From Ruegeria_B marisflavi (GTDB taxonomy: Bacteria; Pseudomonadota; Alphaproteobacteria; Rhodobacterales; Rhodobacteraceae): a stretch of DNA of 64,000 nucleotides. Positions 60,569-64,000 of this stretch are shown in pieces. The stretch lies in the NCBI RefSeq assembly GCF_025673445.1, contig NZ_JAOVQN010000010.1, positions 102,598-166,597 on the forward strand, in the 5' to 3' direction. The stretch's first letter is position 1, and each line of letters starts with the position of its first letter. A model generated the notes under the pieces. The model did no database searches. It saw only the letters and a program-made list of their open reading frames with translations, and had not been told where the DNA came from. A program made the position numbers and the translations under genes.

Positions 60569-61485
60569 GCCTGATCTCGCCCGCCTGCCGCGACGCGCTC
60601 CAGCACTGGCTGGAGACCCGGTCGGCGCTGGCGGGCCAGGCCGAGAACACCATCGCCGCCTATCGCGGCGACGTGACCGATTTCATCGCGTTCATGACAG
60701 ACCATCACGGCGCGCCCCAGGGTCTGGGCGCGCTGGCCCGGATCGGGGTGCCCGACATGCGCGCCTGGATGGCGCGGACGCGGGCCGATGGCACCGGCGC
60801 CCGGTCGCTGGCGCGCAAGCTGTCGGCGGTCAAGAGTTTCTACCGCTGGCTGGCCGAGCGCGAGGGGTTCGAGCCAACCGCCGTGCTGTCCACCCGCGCG
60901 CCCAAGTTCCAGAAGAAACTGCCGCGCCCGCTGGCCGAAGACGCCGCCCGCGCCATGATCGACACGGTCGAGTTGCAATCGGCCAAGCCTTGGGTCGCCG
61001 CCCGGGACATGGCGGTGGTGACCCTTCTTTATGGCTGCGGCCTGCGGATCTCAGAGGCGCTGGCGCTGACCGGGCGTGACGCGCCGCTGCCCGCGACGCT
61101 GCGCATCCGCGGCAAGGGCGGCAAGGAGCGGCTGGTGCCCGTGATCCCCGCCGCGCGCGACGCGGTCGACACCTATCTGCGCCTCTGCCCTTGGCCTCAG
61201 GAGGCAGCTGCGCCACTGTTCCGCGGTGTCCGTGGCGGCGCGCTCAACGCGCGCAGCATCCAGGCGGTGGTGGCGCGGGCGCGGATGCAGCTTGGCCTGC
61301 CCTCGACAGCCACGCCGCACGCGATGCGCCACAGCTTTGCCACCCACCTGCTGGAGGCCGGTGGCGACCTGCGCGCGATCCAGGAATTGCTGGGCCATGC
61401 CTCGCTGTCGACAACCCAGGCCTATACCGCCGTCAACACCGCGCATCTTATGGATGTCTACAACCGCACCCACCCAAAAGCATGA
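60565..61485 (+). CDS. xerC: Tyrosine recombinase XerC
   Basis: Site-specific recombinase that with XerD resolves chromosome dimers at dif. The 306-residue protein has an N-terminal SAM-like DNA-binding domain and the catalytic residues: Arg in YGCGLRISEALAL, Lys in RGKGGKERLVPV, His-x-x-Arg in TPHAMRHSFATHLL, His in LGHASLSTTQ and the tyrosine in QAYTAVN. The start is GTG at 60565, overlapping the DUF484 stop. No dif-like site was recognised here. Confidence 0.96.
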   Translation: MSLISPACRDALQHWLETRSALAGQAENTIAAYRGDVTDFIAFMTDHHGAPQGLGALARIGVPDMRAWMARTRADGTGARSLARKLSAVKSFYRWLAEREGFEPTAVLSTRAPKFQKKLPRPLAEDAARAMIDTVELQSAKPWVAARDMAVVTLLYGCGLRISEALALTGRDAPLPATLRIRGKGGKERLVPVIPAARDAVDTYLRLCPWPQEAAAPLFRGVRGGALNARSIQAVVARARMQLGLPSTATPHAMRHSFATHLLEAGGDLRAIQELLGHASLSTTQAYTAVNTAHLMDVYNRTHPKA

Positions 61486-61550
61486 CGTCAAAGCGGGCCG
61501 GGCCGCGATCTCGGTTTGCATGATGGCGGATTTTCCGTCATGAGGAGGGC

Positions 61551-62258
61551 ATGACTCCTCAACTCCGCGCCCTCTTCGTCCATCTCTTCACCGCCACTGG
61601 TGCCGTCTTCTCGATGCTGGCGATGCTGGCGGCGGTGGATGCCAAATGGGATCTGATGTTTCTCTGGCTGGTTGTGGCCTTTGTGGTCGACGGGATCGAT
61701 GGGCCGCTGGCCCGGAAATACCACGTCAAGACCTATGCGCCCGAGTTCGACGGGGTGCTGTTGGACCTGATCATCGACTATCTGACCTATGTGTTCATTC
61801 CCGCGTTTGCCCTGTTCAAATCCGGGCTGATGGACGGCTGGACCGGCTGGTTCGCGATCATCGTCATCACATTCGCCAGCGCGATGTATTTCGCCGACAC
61901 CCGGATGAAGACCAAGGACAACTCGTTCTCCGGCTTTCCGGGCTGCTGGAACATGGTGGTTCTGGTGATCTTTGCGCTGGAGCCCAATTTCTGGGTCAGC
62001 CTGGTGCTGGTGACCGTGCTGGCGGTGGCGATGTTCCTGCCGCTGAAATTCGTGCATCCGGTGCGAACCGAGCGCTGGCGCAAGGTGACCCTGCCGATGG
62101 CGCTGGCCTGGACCTTCTTTGCAGGCTGGGCGGCCTGGGTCGGGTTCCATCCCGAAAGCTGGGCGCATTGGGGGCTGGTGGTGACCAGCCTCTATCTGAT
62201 CTTCGCGGGCATCGCCCAGATGATCATTCGCGAGAAAACACCACCCAGTCCCTTCTGA
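61551..62258 (+). CDS. pcs: Phosphatidylcholine synthase
   Basis: Inner-membrane CDP-alcohol phosphatidyltransferase that joins CDP-diacylglycerol and choline to make phosphatidylcholine. The 235-residue protein has the catalytic motif DGIDGPLARKYHV followed by EFDGVLLDLIIDY, giving the DGxxGxxAR-x8-Gxx...D pattern, and about seven membrane helices. It needs external choline. Its 3' end overlaps the convergent methyltransferase gene by 35 bases. Confidence 0.93.
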   Translation: MTPQLRALFVHLFTATGAVFSMLAMLAAVDAKWDLMFLWLVVAFVVDGIDGPLARKYHVKTYAPEFDGVLLDLIIDYLTYVFIPAFALFKSGLMDGWTGWFAIIVITFASAMYFADTRMKTKDNSFSGFPGCWNMVVLVIFALEPNFWVSLVLVTVLAVAMFLPLKFVHPVRTERWRKVTLPMALAWTFFAGWAAWVGFHPESWAHWGLVVTSLYLIFAGIAQMIIREKTPPSPF

Positions 62259-62844
62259 CCCCGGCGGCCCGGTTTTCCGGTTGGGCCGAGGCCAACCCAG
62301 TGCGGCAACGCAGGATGGTGAGGCCACGCCGTTCCGCGTATCGGACCAGCGCGGTCGTGTCGATGGCGAACCCGGGCCGGTCCGGCGGGGTCGGCCCATG
62401 GCGCAGCGACAGAACCAACCGCCCCCCCGGCGCCAACAGACAGGCCATGCTGTCGATCGCGGTGATCTGGTCTGCGAGCGGCAGATGGTGCAGCACCCCA
62501 TTGGCCAGCACCAGTTGGTATCGCTGTGCCGCGCAACGCAGCACGGGCAGGTCCGGCAGACGGTCGTCGAACCAGTCGATGATATCGCCGTGCCGCGCCT
62601 GCCCTGCGGCGCGCAGGGACGCCACCGGCTCGACGGCGCGGGTGCGGTATCCCTGCCGCGCCAGCCAGACCGCGTCGCGGCCCGTCCCGGCCCCGATGTC
62701 CAGCGCCGGTCCCGGCGGCGGCGGCAAGAGATCGGCCACCGGGGCAAGGATCTGTGACGAGGACAGCGCCTCGAACCGAGCGATCAACCCGGGTGCGGCC
62801 GACCGATAGCCGGCCAGGACCCGGGCGACCGTGTCACATGACAT
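62224..62844 (-). CDS. Class I SAM-dependent methyltransferase
   Basis: A 206-residue methyltransferase with motif I ALDIGAGTGRDAVWLARQG, acidic motif with RAVEPVASL, and LANGVLHHLPLADQ. The substrate is not apparent. The start at 62844 overlaps the end of the GreA-like gene by 11 bases, so it is coupled to it. Its tail overlaps pcs, which lies on the opposite strand; lipid methylation is a thought from location only. Confidence 0.85.
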   Translation of the reverse strand: MSCDTVARVLAGYRSAAPGLIARFEALSSSQILAPVADLLPPPPGPALDIGAGTGRDAVWLARQGYRTRAVEPVASLRAAGQARHGDIIDWFDDRLPDLPVLRCAAQRYQLVLANGVLHHLPLADQITAIDSMACLLAPGGRLVLSLRHGPTPPDRPGFAIDTTALVRYAERRGLTILRCRTGLASAQPENRAAGVRRDWVVFSRE

Positions 62845-63292
62845 CGTCGATGACGACTTCGGCTCCGTTATGGGTAAAGCTCTCACCCGCCTTCAATCCC
62901 GCCATCGCCAGGTAGATCGGGCTCTGTGTCGAGATCCCCATATAGGTCTTGCCATTGGCCTCGAACCGGGTGGTCGAGACGCAGACGATGAAGTTGCGGC
63001 CGCCAAACGACACCGCAGCCCCCGGCCGCACCGTGTCGGTCAGCGAGAAATCGGTATTCTCGATCGCGTCGACCTTGGCATGGTGCGCCTGTACCGGGGC
63101 ATCAAAGGCGGCGGCCAGGTCGCGGCTCTCGCGCGAGGCGACGAGGTCGTCCTTGTCATGCACCTCGCGCTCGTCCAGCTGCGATTCCTTGAGGTAGGCC
63201 TCGTAATGGGCCTTGGCCGCGGCCAGTTCGGCGGCCTCCAGCGACATCAGCTTGTCATGCACGGCCTGTTTCAGAACGGCGCGGTCGGTCAT
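62834..63292 (-). CDS. GreA/GreB-like transcript cleavage factor family protein
   Basis: A 152-residue protein with a charged N-terminal coiled coil (about 1-75; LMSLEAAELAAAKAHYEAYL and the acidic LDEREVHDKDDL) and a C-terminal GreA/GreB FKBP-like domain (VRPGAAVSFGGRNFIV, GISTQSPIYLAMAGLKAGES). It may bind the RNA polymerase secondary channel but is distinct from true GreA. AAGGAG precedes the ATG at 63292. A possible partial FNR-type box lies upstream. Confidence 0.85.
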   Translation of the reverse strand: MTDRAVLKQAVHDKLMSLEAAELAAAKAHYEAYLKESQLDEREVHDKDDLVASRESRDLAAAFDAPVQAHHAKVDAIENTDFSLTDTVRPGAAVSFGGRNFIVCVSTTRFEANGKTYMGISTQSPIYLAMAGLKAGESFTHNGAEVVIDDVM

Positions 63293-63350
63293 GGGCGTCT
63301 CCTTGCTCTTCTCCGGCACGTTATCTGGCCGGGCTGCGGGTCAGATTGCC

Positions 63351-63364
63351 TTGATCTGGGTCAG
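63351..63364. promoter_or_regulatory. Possible partial FNR-type site
   Basis: TTGAT-CTGG-GTCAG matches the first half of the FNR consensus and differs at two places in the second half. It lies about 65 bases before the GreA-like start. It shares its left nine bases with the perfect box at 5325-5338. Weak evidence. Confidence 0.3.
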
Positions 63365-63813
63365 ATGAGCAAGCCCGCAGCGCCCTCAAGACGCAAAAGA
63401 GCCACTTTTGTCTCCACCCCGCCCGCGCCGGAAAACCCGGTCAGCCCCTTGGCGCCCATCACCCGGTGGCAGGGGATCAGGATCGGGATCGGATTACCGC
63501 CGCAACACTGGCCCACCGCCTGCGCCGAGGAGCCGAGATCGCGGGCGATCTCGCCATAAGTGCGGGTAAAGCCAAAGGGGATGGCGATCATCGCGTCACA
63601 GACCGCGCGTTGCAGGGCCGAGCCGCGCACCCGCATAGGCAGATCGAAACTTTCGCGCCTGCCTTGGAAGTATTCCACCAACTGCGCCGCCGCCCGGTCG
63701 AGCAGCGGCGTATGATCCGCTCCGCCCTGCCCCCATGTTGCGCGGGTGATCGCGCCCTCCTCCTCGGTCAGGACAAAGGCGCCGGTGGGGGTATCGACGG
63801 TCAGGCTGGGCAT
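63361..63813 (-). CDS. ogt: Methylated-DNA-protein cysteine methyltransferase
   Basis: DNA repair protein that takes the methyl group from O6-methylguanine to its own cysteine. The 150-residue protein has the active site in IPCHRVMGAKGLTGFSG, the arginine-finger helix FGFTRTYGEIARDLGS and NPIPILIPCHRV. The start at 63813 is preferred; ATG at 63876 would add 21 residues without conservation and begins in the palindrome C region. A second OGT-type short form without an Ada domain. Confidence 0.93.
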   Translation of the reverse strand: MPSLTVDTPTGAFVLTEEEGAITRATWGQGGADHTPLLDRAAAQLVEYFQGRRESFDLPMRVRGSALQRAVCDAMIAIPFGFTRTYGEIARDLGSSAQAVGQCCGGNPIPILIPCHRVMGAKGLTGFSGAGGVETKVALLRLEGAAGLLI

Positions 63814-63882
63814 ATCCCGACCATGGCCGTGCCCGCTTCCCGGCGCAAGAGGTGACCGCACCAAACGCCCCTTCATTTCGCT

Positions 63883-63921
63883 GGAAATACTCCGGGGGGT
63901 CCGGGGGGCAGCGCCCCCCGG
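63883..63921. repeat. REP-like palindrome copy C
   Basis: GGAAATACTCCGGGGGG followed by the hairpin CCGGGGGGC-AGC-GCCCCCCGG (63901-63921). Same loop AGC and the same order of parts as copies A and B. It lies upstream of ogt and beside the degraded end. Confidence 0.6.
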
Positions 63922-64000
63922 CCGGGGGGGGGCGGGGGGCGGGGGGACCCCCGGGCCAAGAAAAAACCACCCCCCCCCCCCCAGCCCGGGGGGGGGGGCC
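63922..64000. other. Low-complexity G/C runs, probable assembly end
   Basis: The last 79 bases are homopolymer runs of G and C with a short A run (AAGAAAAAACC). No gene or known element explains them. They begin directly after palindrome copy C and look like poor-quality sequence at a contig end. Confidence 0.75.

Overview
The window is high-GC chromosomal DNA from an alphaproteobacterium, most likely a marine Rhodobacterales (Roseobacter-group) species. The evidence is the cta cytochrome-oxidase cluster order, a Rhodobacterales-style tad locus with an OmpA-type gene in the CpaD position, a ruvCAB to tolQRAB-pal-cpoB-tilS-ftsH run, a phosphatidylcholine synthase, an FnrL-like box and roseobacter-like intergenic palindromes. 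No tRNA, rRNA, CRISPR, prophage or insertion sequence was seen. The species assignment is inference.

Layout. 1-5.2 kb (minus): threonine synthase (cut by the window edge), SURF1, and the aa3 oxidase assembly and structural genes ctaE, ctaG, a 55-residue CoxF-like gene, ctaB and ctaC. A perfect FNR-type palindrome lies between ctaC and the divergent tldD. 5.3-12.4 kb (plus): tldD, dprA, topA and a two-subunit 3-oxoacid CoA-transferase. 12.4-13.3 kb (minus): lytic transglycosylase. 13.6-26.5 kb (plus): a complete tad/Flp pilus locus (two Flp pilins, CpaB, CpaC, OmpA-like lipoprotein, CpaE, CpaF, TadB, TadC, two TPR lipoproteins, prepilin peptidase), followed by an AAA ATPase and a beta-hydroxyacid dehydrogenase-like gene. 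26.6-29.7 kb: ligase-associated helicase and PdeM nuclease. 29.7-34.4 kb (minus): membrane LytTR protein, folD, chorismate mutase, formate-tetrahydrofolate ligase and a MOSC protein.

34.5-46.9 kb is a long collinear minus-strand run (transcription order ruvC, ruvA, ruvB, a 2OG-Fe(II) oxygenase broken by an in-frame TGA, an unknown gene, ybgC, tolQ, tolR, tolA, tolB, pal, cpoB, tilS, ftsH). It joins Holliday-junction processing, the Tol-Pal envelope system, tRNA-Ile lysidinylation and membrane proteolysis. 47.2-51.4 kb: a DUF1127 protein, a small membrane protein, prmA, MATE and MFS transporters. 51.5-54.5 kb (plus): YeeE/YedE sulfur-type transporter, secreted-repeat protein, ECF sigma factor and anti-sigma factor, preceded by a 15-bp direct repeat; this is the best candidate here for an uncharacterised stress or sulfur-response module. 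54.6-63.8 kb: priA, an XRE regulator, a small RTX protein, fructose-6-phosphate aldolase-type transaldolase, DUF484-xerC, pcs, a methyltransferase, a GreA/B-like factor and ogt. The last ~100 bases are G/C homopolymers that look like a poor-quality contig end.
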